A stretch of DNA of 36,301 nucleotides, taken from positions 1 to 36,301 of the forward strand of contig NZ_JAKTTI010000041.1 of the NCBI RefSeq assembly GCF_022427965.1. Reading direction: 5' to 3'. Both the position numbers and the translations under genes were made by a program. Below the pieces are notes generated by a model. That model was given only the letters and a program-made list of their open reading frames with translations, did not search any database and had not been told where the DNA came from. This DNA comes from Fredinandcohnia quinoae. GTDB taxonomy: Bacteria; Bacillota; Bacilli; Bacillales; Bacillaceae_L. Below, piece after piece: positions 17,348 through 25,658 of this stretch (positions are counted from its first letter, which is position 1; each line of letters begins with the position of its first letter).

Positions 17348-17623
17348 TTAACAACAGTTATCTGCGCCTAATAGCACTAATCCTTCACCATTTTGATTCT
17401 CTTCTTTATCTAATGTAAGTTCCTCTGTTGCAGTTATCTGTGAATCAATCGCTACTTTTATTCCATTAATGGTTTCAATGGTATCAGATTCCTGTGGTGC
17501 GTCTAAAGATAATGCAAATTGTGGTCCGCAGCAACCAGCCACCGAATAAAGACGTATTCCTTCAGCACTATTTTCACTTAACACATTTTCTAATAATTGT
17601 TTAGCTGCATCTGTAATTTTCAT
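17348..17623 (-). CDS. HesB/IscA-like protein
   Basis: A 91-residue protein starting MKITDAAKQLLENVL, which matches the opening of HesB/IscA A-type Fe-S carriers. Cysteines occur as GCCGPQ (residues about 31-32) and at the very end (DNCC), instead of the canonical Cys-GCGC spacing of IscA. In Bacillus ars clusters such proteins are common but undefined; the adjacent Cys pairs suggest As(III) or Fe-S binding. GGGGGGA precedes the ATG. It ends the arsD-arsA-phosphatase transcript. Confidence 0.65.
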   Translation of the reverse strand: MKITDAAKQLLENVLSENSAEGIRLYSVAGCCGPQFALSLDAPQESDTIETINGIKVAIDSQITATEELTLDKEENQNGEGLVLLGADNCC

Positions 17624-17643
17624 CTAGATTTCCCCCCATAATT

Positions 17644-18072
17644 TTATCCTTTTGGATAGATTCTTTTTAAAGCTTCTTTCATTTCTTGCTTTACGTTAAT
17701 TTTTGGTCGAGCTTTTTTAGCAATTTCTTCTGCTTCTTCAATTGTACTTTCCTTACCTAAAGCAAGCAGTGCTCCAATCGCCACTGTACCTGTACGATTA
17801 CTTCCACCTTGGCAGTGGAAATATACTTTTTTACCTTCGTTATATGCATTTACTACATTATCAATGGATTTCTTAATAGATTCTTCTTGGTTTTCTTCCT
17901 CGTCAACAATTGGACTGTGGACACGATTATATCCCGTTTCTTCATTCGGAGATTCTGCTCTTAAATCAAAAACAACATCAACTTTTTCATTTTCAAACAT
18001 ATCGTTGACATCATCTGCACCACCTACGTAGATTCTGTCTTTAATTAATTCATGATAATTCTTAGTTGTCAT
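17644..18072 (-). CDS. Dual-specificity / tyrosine phosphatase family protein
   Basis: The 142-residue protein carries the Cx5R signature HCQGGSNRTG (C87, R93) of protein tyrosine and dual-specificity phosphatases, with a likely general-acid loop around D36. The fold is unlike the low-molecular-weight PTP fold of the ArsC found upstream. AGGAGGAG lies just before the ATG. It lies 76 bp after arsA in the same direction. Such genes recur in Bacillus ars operons. The substrate is unknown, and a role in arsenate chemistry is only a guess. Confidence 0.72.
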   Translation of the reverse strand: MTTKNYHELIKDRIYVGGADDVNDMFENEKVDVVFDLRAESPNEETGYNRVHSPIVDEEENQEESIKKSIDNVVNAYNEGKKVYFHCQGGSNRTGTVAIGALLALGKESTIEEAEEIAKKARPKINVKQEMKEALKRIYPKG

Positions 18073-18148
18073 AGTACTCCTCCTACTAATGATTTTGCTT
18101 CAATAATGAACACTATTTCCTTCTAATTTCTTTCTGCATCTATAGTAG

Positions 18149-19927
18149 TCATACAGACTCATTAAAGTAATCTTTTAGCTTCTCATAACCGACTTTTTCT
18201 TCACTTAGCCGAGGAATAATAGCACATTTATCAGCTAAATTTGTATTGACCTCATGAATCCATTCTTTTTCTGATATTGCTTTACCACTTAATACTGGAT
18301 CTTTTGTATTGGTAGCAAGTAAACTTTGATTAATAACCCACCATTTTGGGCTGATTTTTGCCCGTCTTAAATCATCTTGTAATCGTGATGCTTCTAAAAC
18401 TGGTGTCGCTTCAGCAAGCGTGACAATCACAACGGATGTTTCCTTAGAATTTCTGATTTTAGGAAGTAATTTTGTTACACATTCAGGTACCACCCCTGTT
18501 GACCTTGCAATTTCTTTACTATATGACTGTGCTGCATCCAATAGTAATAAGGTATGTCCCGTTGGCGCTGTATCAATCACGACAATTTCATCTTCTGATT
18601 TTGCTACTACTTCAGCGAATGCCCGAAACACTGCAATTTCCTCTGTACAGGGTGAATTCAAGTCTTCCTGTAAATATGCAAGCCCTTCCTCGTCTAAATC
18701 TGTACCAGTATTCGCTAGGACTTCTGCTTTGTATTTCTCGACTTCATGTTTAGGATTAATACTACTAATCGTTAAATTTGGATTCAGTTGATTACTTTGA
18801 AATTGATATTGTAAATGAGCAGCAGGATCGGTGGTTGTTAAGTGAACAAGATGCCCTTTCTCAACTAATCCAACAGCAATTGCTGAAGCAACGGTTGTTT
18901 TTCCAACTCCACCTTTTCCCATCGTAAAAATTAACCTTGTATTACTTGCTGAGAATTCGTTTATCACATCATTCATTCTTAGGAGATTACTTATTTTATT
19001 ATCAGTATTTAAATCGACTATGGGAATGAAGTATTCTTTAAATAAGTATCGTAAATTCTCCACACCTGTTAGAGAATATGAAACGAAAGGTAGCGAATAG
19101 CTTACAGTCTGTTTTAGATTGTCTGGTAACTGTTTTAAAGCATCCCTTTGTCTTCGATAAAAGGCTAATGATACTTCATCTTCTTTCATATAATTCTGAA
19201 GGAGACCATTAACGATGAGTATTTGATTTTTTATACCAATTTCCTTTAGTTCCTTTGAAGCTCGGTCAGCTTCTAGAAGTGATGAAACATCAGGTCTTGT
19301 AACCAATATTAGAGTTGTTTTATTTGGATCGGAAAGGACATCTACTGTTTCTGAATATAGATTTTTTTTATCAGCAAGCCCAGATAAGGGTCCTAAACAT
19401 GAAGCCCCATGTGTACTTTCTTCTAAAAATCCATTCCATGCAGTTGGCAGCTGTAAAAGGCGTAAAGTATGACCTGTTGGAGCTGTATCAAAAATAATGT
19501 GGTCATATTGGCTTATGATTTCAGTATTAGTTAGTAAACTTGTAAATTCATCAAATGCTGCAATCTCAACTGTACAAGCTCCCGATAATTGTTCTTCCAT
19601 TGTAGTTACAACTGACTCTGGAAGAATTCCACGATATGGGCCAACGACTTTTTCTCGATAAGCTTTTGCTGAAGCCTCTGGATCAAGATTACTTATAAAT
19701 AAATTTTCAACAGAAGGAACTGCTTTTGGCGAATTTGTTAATTCAATACCGAATACATCCTGTAAATTGGAAGCTGGGTCTGTACTAATTAGTAAAACCC
19801 TTTTTCCACCATCAGCTAAAGCCAAAGCTGTAGCACATGCTGTTGATGTTTTCCCTACACCGCCTTTTCCGGTCAAAAATAAAAAGGGTGTACGTACAAC
19901 ATTTTTGGGATTGAAAGATTGAAACAT
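18149..19927 (-). CDS. arsA: ArsA arsenite/antimonite-transporting ATPase
   Basis: 592 residues with two tandem nucleotide-binding halves. GKGGVGKTSTA near residue 20 and GKGGVGKTTVA near residue 337 are the deviant Walker A loops of the ArsA/Get3 family. The metalloid-binding cysteines are present as SGACTVEI, GASCLGPL and NSPCTEEI, matching Cys113, Cys172 and Cys422 of the E. coli protein. ArsA couples ATP hydrolysis to As(III) or Sb(III) export through ArsB and receives the metalloid from ArsD, encoded immediately upstream (17-bp gap). Length matches the family. Confidence 0.97.
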   Translation of the reverse strand: MFQSFNPKNVVRTPFLFLTGKGGVGKTSTACATALALADGGKRVLLISTDPASNLQDVFGIELTNSPKAVPSVENLFISNLDPEASAKAYREKVVGPYRGILPESVVTTMEEQLSGACTVEIAAFDEFTSLLTNTEIISQYDHIIFDTAPTGHTLRLLQLPTAWNGFLEESTHGASCLGPLSGLADKKNLYSETVDVLSDPNKTTLILVTRPDVSSLLEADRASKELKEIGIKNQILIVNGLLQNYMKEDEVSLAFYRRQRDALKQLPDNLKQTVSYSLPFVSYSLTGVENLRYLFKEYFIPIVDLNTDNKISNLLRMNDVINEFSASNTRLIFTMGKGGVGKTTVASAIAVGLVEKGHLVHLTTTDPAAHLQYQFQSNQLNPNLTISSINPKHEVEKYKAEVLANTGTDLDEEGLAYLQEDLNSPCTEEIAVFRAFAEVVAKSEDEIVVIDTAPTGHTLLLLDAAQSYSKEIARSTGVVPECVTKLLPKIRNSKETSVVIVTLAEATPVLEASRLQDDLRRAKISPKWWVINQSLLATNTKDPVLSGKAISEKEWIHEVNTNLADKCAIIPRLSEEKVGYEKLKDYFNESV

Positions 19928-19944
19928 GCCTTTCCCTTCTTTCT

Positions 19945-20307
19945 TTACTTTTGATTTAAATTTATTGAAAGGCGAACTTTTGGTTTTTCAGTTAACTCTT
20001 CAGGTTTTAATTCAAACCATTCTGCAAGTTCTTCATTTGTTGGATAACTCCCAACCTTCATAACTTTATCATCTACTAAAACAATCGGTAATGAATCTGG
20101 TCCCTTTTCATGTAATATGTTGTTCACGTCTTGGTTTTTCGCAAATTTATCGGGTTCATTTGTTAATTGATATCGTTTTACATTAAAGCCTCTTTTCTCT
20201 AATGAATAAAGGGCAGATGCAACTCTAGTCAGATCTGGATCAACGGAGGGACCACATACTCCAGTTGAACAACACATTGCTGGGTCAAAAATCTCAACTT
20301 TTTTCAT
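19945..20307 (-). CDS. arsD: ArsD arsenic metallochaperone
   Basis: Start chosen at 20307 (MKKVEIFDPAMCCSTGVCGP) because GGAGG lies eight bases upstream; a longer reading would swallow it. The 120-residue thioredoxin-fold protein has the As(III)-binding Cys12-Cys13-Cys18 motif. The C-terminal Cys pairs of the E. coli homologue are missing, as in many Gram-positive ArsD proteins; only the N-terminal site is needed for metallochaperone action. It hands As(III) to ArsA. A terminator separates it from arsC, and an ATATAAG-type palindrome precedes it. Confidence 0.92.
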   Translation of the reverse strand: MKKVEIFDPAMCCSTGVCGPSVDPDLTRVASALYSLEKRGFNVKRYQLTNEPDKFAKNQDVNNILHEKGPDSLPIVLVDDKVMKVGSYPTNEELAEWFELKPEELTEKPKVRLSINLNQK

Positions 20308-20321
20308 CTCAAAAACCTCCA

Positions 20322-20348
20322 TTTAAAGTATTAAATAAGCATATACTT
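20322..20348. promoter_or_regulatory. Candidate ArsR operator upstream of arsD
   Basis: On the minus strand the gap between the terminator and arsD contains ATATAAGTATATGCTTATTT, an imperfect dyad (ATAAG-N6-CTTAT). It shares ATATAAG with the arsR promoter region, so arsD-arsA is probably a second ArsR-controlled unit. Confidence 0.45.
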
Positions 20349-20364
20349 ATATTTAGATTTGAAG

Positions 20365-20389
20365 AAAACCAAGAGAAATTATCTCTTGG
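20365..20389 (-). terminator. Terminator after arsC
   Basis: CCAAGAGA (20389-20382 on the minus strand) pairs with TCTCTTGG (20376-20369), followed by TTTTCTTC. It divides arsR-arsB-arsC from arsD-arsA. Confidence 0.75.
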
Positions 20390-20402
20390 CTATTTGATTG
20401 TA

Positions 20403-20822
20403 TTATTCTCCAGTATCAGCAAAACGCTTGATTCTTTCCCCAATTTCATCACGCACTCTTTGGAATACAGCCCACTTTTCTTCTTCATTCCCTTGAGCTT
20501 TTGCAGGATCATCAAATCCCCAATGGTCGCGTTTAACGTGTGGTGGAGTCATTGGGCATTTGTCAGCAGCATCACCACATAAGGTTACCACGAAATCAGC
20601 ATTGTTTAGAATTTCAGGGTCAATAGTATCAGATGTTTGATTTGAAATATCAATACCAACCTCATTCATCGCTTTTACCGCATTTGGATTAAGTCCATGA
20701 GCCTCAATCCCTGCACTTTTCACTTCCCACTCATCACCTAAGTGTTTCTTTGCCCAACCTTCTGCCATTTGGCTTCTGCATGAGTTACCTGTACATAAAA
20801 AGTAGATTGTTTTTTTAGACAT
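20403..20822 (-). CDS. arsC: ArsC arsenate reductase, thioredoxin-coupled
   Basis: 139 residues, the same length as Staphylococcus pI258 and B. subtilis ArsC. The P-loop CTGNSCRS contains the nucleophile C10 (with C15 and R16), and the relay cysteines C82 and C89 lie in [10 protein letters not shown]. The enzyme reduces As(V) to As(III) in the cytosol, using thioredoxin. The DPAKAQG segment matches the conserved catalytic aspartate loop. It lies 25 bp after arsB in arsR-arsB-arsC. Confidence 0.97.
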   Translation of the reverse strand: MSKKTIYFLCTGNSCRSQMAEGWAKKHLGDEWEVKSAGIEAHGLNPNAVKAMNEVGIDISNQTSDTIDPEILNNADFVVTLCGDAADKCPMTPPHVKRDHWGFDDPAKAQGNEEEKWAVFQRVRDEIGERIKRFADTGE

Positions 20823-20847
20823 AGTGTAATTTCTCCTTTATTGTGTA

Positions 20848-22143
20848 TTAAATAATTAGTAACCACAAATATAATCCAACTAATGTAATGAACAGAGTTG
20901 GAATTGTTAGTATGATGCCTGTTTTGAAGTAAGTTCCCCATGAAATCTTAACACCTTTTTGCGATAGAACATGCAACCATAATAAAGTTGCCAAAGAACC
21001 AATCGGTGTTATTTTAGGACCTAAGTCGGAACCAATTACATTTGCATAAATAAGCGCTTCTCTTATTACTCCGCTTGTATTAGTATCCGCAATTGCAAGT
21101 GCGTCAATCATTACAGTAGGCATGTTATTCATAATTGAAGATAATATCGCGGCGATGAATCCCATTCCAACTGTTGCAGCGAATAATCCTTGGTCTGCTG
21201 TTACTTGAATTAGATTAGCTAGTAGATCAGTTAGTCCTTCATTTCTTAAGCCATAGACTACTACGTACATTCCAATTGAGAAAAATACAATTGCCCATGG
21301 TGCACCTTTAATAACGGTACGTGTATTAACCGCAGGACTTCTTCTACCCATGAAAAGGAAAAAAATTGCTACAATACTAGCGATAATAGATACTGGAATA
21401 CCTGTAAATTCACTCGCGAAGTATCCAATAAGTAGTATCCCTAGTACGACCCATGATAGTCGAAACATTTTCATGTCACGGATAGCTTCAACTGGCTTTT
21501 TTAATTGGGACATATCATAATTCTTAGGTATGCTTTTACGGAAAAATAGGTATAAAACCAGAATACTGGCTGCTAATGAAAAGAAGTTCGGGATTATCAT
21601 TCTTGAAGCAAATTCTGCAAATCCAATTCCAAAGAAATCAGCCGAAACAATATTTACCAAGTTACTTACAACTAGCGGAAGTGATGTTGTATCTGCAATA
21701 AATCCACTAGCAATAATGAATGGGAATACCATTTTCTCATTAAATTTTAAGTTTCGAACCATCGCCAATACGATTGGAGTCAAAATTAAGGCTGCCCCAT
21801 CGTTTGCAAAGAAGGCCGCAACTAGAGCACCTAGTATTGATACATAGACAAACATTCGAACTCCATTACCTTTAGCTGCTCTTGCCATGTGCAGGGCTGA
21901 CCACTCAAAGAATCCAATTTCATCTAAAACAAGTGAAATAATAATAATCGCAATAAATGCCAATGTTGCATTCCAAACGATAGATGTAACATCGATTACA
22001 TCATTAAAATCAACTACTCCTACAATTAATGCGAGGATAGCCCCACCGCATGCTGACCAACCTATGGATAAACCTTTAGGTTGCCATATAACCAAAATAA
22101 GTGTTAGTAAAAAAATCACTGATGCTACTATTACTGATGTCAC
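20848..22143 (-). CDS. arsB: ArsB arsenite efflux permease
   Basis: 431 residues with about 12 hydrophobic segments, the length and pattern of ArsB (not Acr3, which has 10 segments). Conserved stretches include [18 protein letters not shown] and [20 protein letters not shown]. It exports As(OH)3 or Sb(OH)3 alone by proton antiport, or with ArsA as an ATP-driven pump. The start is GTG at 22143 with AGGGGG upstream. It lies 15 bp after arsR. Confidence 0.95.
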   Translation of the reverse strand: MTSVIVASVIFLLTLILVIWQPKGLSIGWSACGGAILALIVGVVDFNDVIDVTSIVWNATLAFIAIIIISLVLDEIGFFEWSALHMARAAKGNGVRMFVYVSILGALVAAFFANDGAALILTPIVLAMVRNLKFNEKMVFPFIIASGFIADTTSLPLVVSNLVNIVSADFFGIGFAEFASRMIIPNFFSLAASILVLYLFFRKSIPKNYDMSQLKKPVEAIRDMKMFRLSWVVLGILLIGYFASEFTGIPVSIIASIVAIFFLFMGRRSPAVNTRTVIKGAPWAIVFFSIGMYVVVYGLRNEGLTDLLANLIQVTADQGLFAATVGMGFIAAILSSIMNNMPTVMIDALAIADTNTSGVIREALIYANVIGSDLGPKITPIGSLATLLWLHVLSQKGVKISWGTYFKTGIILTIPTLFITLVGLYLWLLII

Positions 22144-22158
22144 TGCTTTAACCCCCTA

Positions 22159-22503
22159 TTACTCACACGAGATGCGTAATCCCTGTTCTTCTAATTCCTT
22201 CAATCTAAAGTCTTGGCCAGGAAGATGTTGAAGAAGATCTTGGACTAATGGATAATAATCACTTACTTTATTCAATGAATAAATGACCCATTGTCCTCGT
22301 CTAGTTTCTCGAACAATTCCAGCATCTTTTAACTTACGAACATGTTGACTTATAGCAGGCTGGCTAGCTTTAAAAATTTCAACAAATTCACATACACAGC
22401 AATCCTCTGAGTCTAAAATTTTCACCATGGTTAAGCGAGTTTTATCACCCAACAGCTTTAAGATTGTTGCAGCTTTATCCATTTCAACAGTTGAAACTTT
22501 CAT
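22159..22503 (-). CDS. arsR: ArsR arsenic-responsive repressor
   Basis: The ATG at 22503 follows GGAGGTG, so this start is preferred over a GTG three codons upstream. The 114-residue winged-helix protein has ASQPAISQHVRKLKDAGIV as the recognition helix region and DCCVCEF (C35, C36, C38), the As(III) site in the DNA-binding helix of the ArsR/SmtB family. It represses arsR-arsB-arsC and is released by As(III). It is first in its operon, behind a good promoter. Confidence 0.95.
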   Translation of the reverse strand: MKVSTVEMDKAATILKLLGDKTRLTMVKILDSEDCCVCEFVEIFKASQPAISQHVRKLKDAGIVRETRRGQWVIYSLNKVSDYYPLVQDLLQHLPGQDFRLKELEEQGLRISCE

Positions 22504-22534
22504 AAAAAACACCTCCTGATTCGTCTATTATAAA

Positions 22535-22582
22535 GATATAAATATTTACTTATATAATACTTTGCTTATATGTTGATTACAA
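22535..22582 (-). promoter_or_regulatory. ars operon promoter and operator
   Basis: On the minus strand TTGTAA (22582-22577) and TATTAT (22559-22554) are 17 bases apart. Just downstream is the AT-rich imperfect dyad ATATAAGTAAATATTTATAT, a likely ArsR site overlapping the transcription start. Confidence 0.6.
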
Positions 22583-22606
22583 GTATTTATTATATGGTTT
22601 TAAAAA

Positions 22607-22652
22607 AAGATTGGTTACAAGCTACTATAGTTAGTAGTCTGTAACCAATCTT
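22607..22652. terminator. Strong bidirectional terminator
   Basis: AAGATTGGTTACA (22607-22619) pairs with TGTAACCAATCTT (22640-22652). On the minus strand it is followed by seven Ts, on the plus strand by AATTTTT. It ends the arsP-peptide transcript and insulates arsR. Confidence 0.88.
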
Positions 22653-22701
22653 AATTTTTACACTGTAATCCTTAACATTTAACTCATTTTCTAATATTCC
22701 A

Positions 22702-22821
22702 TTATTTATTCTCTTTAACTTCTTCGATTTTTACATTACAACAAGAGCTCTCCTCTTTTTTGACTTCTTCAATCTTTACATCACAGCAAGACTTTTCTTT
22801 GCTCTTTTTGAAAAATGACAT
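22702..22821 (-). CDS. 39-residue double-CC repeat peptide
   Basis: The ATG at 22821 is preceded by AGGGGGTGAG at a good distance. The product is charged and consists of a short basic start (MSFFKKSKEK) and two near-identical units SCC[DN]VKIEEVK, each opening with a Cys-Cys pair. It starts 14 bp after the permease stop, ahead of a shared terminator, so it is co-transcribed with it. Vicinal cysteines bind As(III) well, so a small metalloid buffer or permease partner is plausible. I recognise no named family. Confidence 0.65.
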   Translation of the reverse strand: MSFFKKSKEKSCCDVKIEEVKKEESSCCNVKIEEVKENK

Positions 22822-22835
22822 CTTTTCTCACCCCC

Positions 22836-23702
22836 TTAAATTAAGTAAAAGAGAAATCCTGATATTGAAGCCATAATTACTACTGACACAACAAATGCAG
22901 AAACTAGCCTTTTTTGAAAGATAGAGTTTAATAAAACTACTTCTGGTAAACTAGCACCAGTTGAACCAATCATAAGTGCCATGACTGGTGGGAATGCCAT
23001 CCCTTTTGCAATAAGAATTTGTGATAATGGTATCATTGTCGAAATTCTAATATACAAAGGAATTCCAATTATCGCAGCAACTGGCACCAACCACCACTTG
23101 TCATCGCCAAGGTATGTTGTAATCCATTCTGTAGGTACTGCTTCATGAATTATTGAACCTATTCCGGCTCCTATAAGAAGATATGGATACACCGTTTTCA
23201 TTAAGCTCATGGTTTCTTTGAATGCACCTCTAAAACTGAATTTAACTTCCTTCTCATCAAATCCAGTCATTTTCACTTTCTTTACAGCCGTTTCGAAACC
23301 AAGTTTTTCTAATGTTAATCCAATGATAATGGATAATATAGAAGTGACCAGGGTATAAACTATCGCAACCTTTACTCCTAATAATGTTGCCATTAGAGTG
23401 ATGATTGTTGGATCTAAAACTGGAGAGGCAAATAAAAATACCATCACAATCCCAAATCTAACCTTTTTATCTAATAAATTCACCACTACTGGAATCGTTG
23501 AGCAAGAACAGAAAGGAGTTATGAATGCGAATACAACTGCTGCTATTACTCCTATGAACGTGTTCTTACCGGATAAATATTTGTTTAGCTTTTCATAAGG
23601 AATTAGTCCTTGAAGTAGACTTACTAAAAATGAAATACCTATAAATAGAACCGTAAGTTCTAACGCAATTGATATGAAATCTTGAATTATTTTTTCTAGC
23701 AT
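22836..23702 (-). CDS. arsP: ArsP-like permease (YraQ/DUF318 family)
   Basis: The start is the ATG at 23702 (MLEKIIQDFISIALELT), preceded by AAAGGGGTTAAG. The 288-residue protein has about eight membrane segments in two repeats, with TPFCSCSTIPVVVNLL in the first and GSTGASLPEVVLL in the second, as in the DUF318 permeases. ArsP members export trivalent methyl- and aromatic arsenicals; the CSC motif near the membrane is a good candidate site. The arsenic context favours ArsP, though related YraQ proteins have no assigned substrate. A MarR-type box lies 20 bp upstream. Confidence 0.75.
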   Translation of the reverse strand: MLEKIIQDFISIALELTVLFIGISFLVSLLQGLIPYEKLNKYLSGKNTFIGVIAAVVFAFITPFCSCSTIPVVVNLLDKKVRFGIVMVFLFASPVLDPTIITLMATLLGVKVAIVYTLVTSILSIIIGLTLEKLGFETAVKKVKMTGFDEKEVKFSFRGAFKETMSLMKTVYPYLLIGAGIGSIIHEAVPTEWITTYLGDDKWWLVPVAAIIGIPLYIRISTMIPLSQILIAKGMAFPPVMALMIGSTGASLPEVVLLNSIFQKRLVSAFVVSVVIMASISGFLFYLI

Positions 23703-23722
23703 ATACTTAACCCCTTTAAAAC

Positions 23723-23735
23723 TTGTATTTTGCAA
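23723..23735. promoter_or_regulatory. MarR-type box 1 (upstream of arsP)
   Basis: TTGTATTTTGCAA, one of four copies of TTGYAWWWTGCAA in the island. It lies about 20 bp before the arsP start, overlapping the expected leader. Confidence 0.65.
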
Positions 23736-23815
23736 CTATTTATCTTATATGTCCAATTTATGAGTAGTCCTTATCTAATTCGTAATCTTATTTGGTTTAT
23801 GCTTAGTAAAACATG

Positions 23816-24874
23816 TTAACTATTCAAATAACGTACTAACTTTCGAATCACATATTGTGCATCAGGACCGACACCTCGTAAAGTTGCAGAAGAAACTGAC
23901 CTTTGACCCTCTAAACCTACATAATAAAGTCCTTGTACCGTGGTACTTATCCCTCCAATATGTAAAGGTTGCCCTTTGGAATCAGTGGCTCCAAGTTCAT
24001 TTAAGTGGGCGAGATTATTTTGATACCCCGTAGCAAAGATGACGTTATCCACCGCTTCTTTACTCCCATCTGACCAAATCACTCCATCGGTATAAAAAGA
24101 AGTAAACATAGACTGTTGATCCGGCTTTTTTTGTGCAAGTCGTTCTGAATATTGCCCGAGATCGATTACGGAACTTGAACTTGGTGCAGTTTTGCCAAAC
24201 CTCCAAAATGGAAATCTATCGAACCCTATTACTTTTAGCCAAAAATGAATATCTTGCCCAAGAACTCTTTGTTTTATTAAGTGAACGGGCTGTCGAACTG
24301 CTAAAGTCGTCATACTTACTTCTGCAAGCTCGATGGCAATTTGAACAGCAGAGTTTCCTCGTCCTACAACGACATTCCTCTGATTGATGAAGGTATCAGG
24401 CTTCCTGTATTCAGAGGAATGAATGATACGTCCTTTAAATATCTCATGCCCCTTTAACAAAGGTGTATATGGGGATTGAAATGAACCAGTTGCATTTATA
24501 ATTGTCTTAGTATAATATTTCTCCCCAGTTGATGTATGGACTGTAAACACTTTATCATTTTTCTCAACAGACACGATCTGCTGTTTTCTCATTACTGGTA
24601 ATTTAAAGTGTTCAATATAATCTTTTAAGTATTTAATTACTTCATTTCTACTTGGGTAATCATTGTGATTTCCTGGAAAGTTCATACCTGGCAATGATGA
24701 AAAACGTGCCGGAGAAAATAATTTGAGACTTTCATAATACTTTGACCAAGAACCAGAAGCCTCCTTGTCTGCTTCTAAGATTAAAAATTGCAATCCTTTC
24801 TTTTGTAAATGATACCCTGAAGCTAGACCAGCCTGACCTCCACCAATCACGATAGTATCCCAATCTTTTGTCAT
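23816..24874 (-). CDS. arsO: ArsO-type flavin-dependent monooxygenase
   Basis: 352 residues. The FAD-binding motif GGGQAG lies at residues 11-16 and a second nucleotide-binding motif, VVGRGNSAVQIA, near 168. NATGSF and FATGYQ are typical of flavin-containing monooxygenases. ArsO proteins, found in ars operons, are related to these enzymes. Their arsenical substrate is not well settled. AGGAGGAC precedes the ATG, and a MarR-type box lies 20 bp upstream. The context, between arsP and marR, supports ArsO over a general FMO. Confidence 0.82.
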   Translation of the reverse strand: MTKDWDTIVIGGGQAGLASGYHLQKKGLQFLILEADKEASGSWSKYYESLKLFSPARFSSLPGMNFPGNHNDYPSRNEVIKYLKDYIEHFKLPVMRKQQIVSVEKNDKVFTVHTSTGEKYYTKTIINATGSFQSPYTPLLKGHEIFKGRIIHSSEYRKPDTFINQRNVVVGRGNSAVQIAIELAEVSMTTLAVRQPVHLIKQRVLGQDIHFWLKVIGFDRFPFWRFGKTAPSSSSVIDLGQYSERLAQKKPDQQSMFTSFYTDGVIWSDGSKEAVDNVIFATGYQNNLAHLNELGATDSKGQPLHIGGISTTVQGLYYVGLEGQRSVSSATLRGVGPDAQYVIRKLVRYLNS

Positions 24875-24893
24875 AAGAGTCCTCCTATTTATT

Positions 24894-24906
24894 TGTATTT
24901 TGCAAG
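24894..24906. promoter_or_regulatory. MarR-type box 2 (upstream of arsO)
   Basis: TTGTATTTTGCAA, identical to box 1, directly downstream (minus strand) of a TATAAT hexamer and just before the arsO ribosome binding site. Confidence 0.65.
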
Positions 24907-24923
24907 TATTATATGTGGGAGGA

Positions 24924-25373
24924 TTAGCCTATAATATTCCCACAGCATACGCTAGATTTTGCCATAGCATCATTTAATAGCTTAATTGACCGAATGACAG
25001 TTTCTTTTTCAAATTCATTCATATGAGAAAAAACTTCGTTTAAAAAAGAATTCATTTGTTGGTCAATCGTTGTTGCGATAAATTTCCCCTCAGTTGTTAG
25101 AGAAAGTATATATATCCGTCTATCATTTGGGTCTGGTGTTTTCTTTACTAAATTCATTTTCACTAATGATTGCACTTGGCGGCTAAAAGTCGTAATATCA
25201 GTACCTAATGAGTCTGCTATTTGTTGCATCGAGGGATTATGTTGATGATCAATCTCATAAAGTATATGACTTTGAATGAGTGAAATTTCGAATCCCCCAG
25301 CACTACAACAATTTTTATTTAAAAGACCAAAGCGTCGTGTCATAACCTGAAATAATTCTCGTGGATTATCCAA
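24924..25373 (-). CDS. MarR-family regulator with terminal Cys-Cys pairs
   Basis: TTG start at 25373, with GAGGTG nine bases upstream. The 149-residue winged-helix protein has the MarR DNA-binding region (QIADSLGTDITTFSRQVQSLVKMNLV) and the wing DPNDRRIYILSLT. Cys22-Cys23 near the N-terminus and Cys143-Cys144 near the C-terminus are placed to form a metalloid-binding site across the dimer. The gene has its own dyad over the -35 box, so autoregulation is expected. It is the best candidate reader of the four TTGYAWWWTGCAA boxes. Confidence 0.82.
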   Translation of the reverse strand: MDNPRELFQVMTRRFGLLNKNCCSAGGFEISLIQSHILYEIDHQHNPSMQQIADSLGTDITTFSRQVQSLVKMNLVKKTPDPNDRRIYILSLTTEGKFIATTIDQQMNSFLNEVFSHMNEFEKETVIRSIKLLNDAMAKSSVCCGNIIG

Positions 25374-25409
25374 TACCTTTCACCTCTTTTACTTAGTATA
25401 TAAAATAAT

Positions 25410-25422
25410 TTGCAAAATGCAA
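25410..25422. promoter_or_regulatory. MarR-type box 3 (marR promoter)
   Basis: TTGCAAAATGCAA. On the minus strand the dyad starts with the TTGCAT -35 hexamer, 16 bases before TATACT, so a bound regulator would block RNA polymerase. Confidence 0.7.
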
Positions 25423-25436
25423 CCTTTTATTCTGAA

Positions 25437-25643
25437 TTATTTTTCTTTCTTCAGTAATTTAGAGTACGCTGATCTAAAACTTTGGTATGTATCTACACCA
25501 TATAGCATTTGATTACCTTTAAAAAAGTTTTGAACGACAAACTCCTTAGCTTTTTCAATATCATAATTTCTTGATAAGATTACAAGTTTAAAATACGATT
25601 CAAAATATTTAACTGAAAGAACACTGGAATGATTTACTGTCAT
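25437..25643 (-). CDS. Hypothetical protein, 68 residues
   Basis: ATG at 25643 after AGAGGTGG, 15 bp downstream of the arsN1-like gene, so probably co-transcribed with it. The protein is basic, cysteine-free and without membrane segments or signal peptide. It contains NYDIEKAKEFVVQNFFKGNQ and ends LLKKEK. I do not recognise a family. Its position inside the MarR-box region suggests a link to arsenical resistance, but nothing in the sequence shows one. Confidence 0.55.
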   Translation of the reverse strand: MTVNHSSVLSVKYFESYFKLVILSRNYDIEKAKEFVVQNFFKGNQMLYGVDTYQSFRSAYSKLLKKEK

Positions 25644-25658
25644 AATTTTAAGCCACCT

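Noticed and set aside
17212-17418. 68-codon plus-strand frame between the YnfA-like and HesB-like genes
   Set aside because: It overlaps the dyad, a terminator and the HesB-like gene end on the other strand, and lacks a ribosome binding site.
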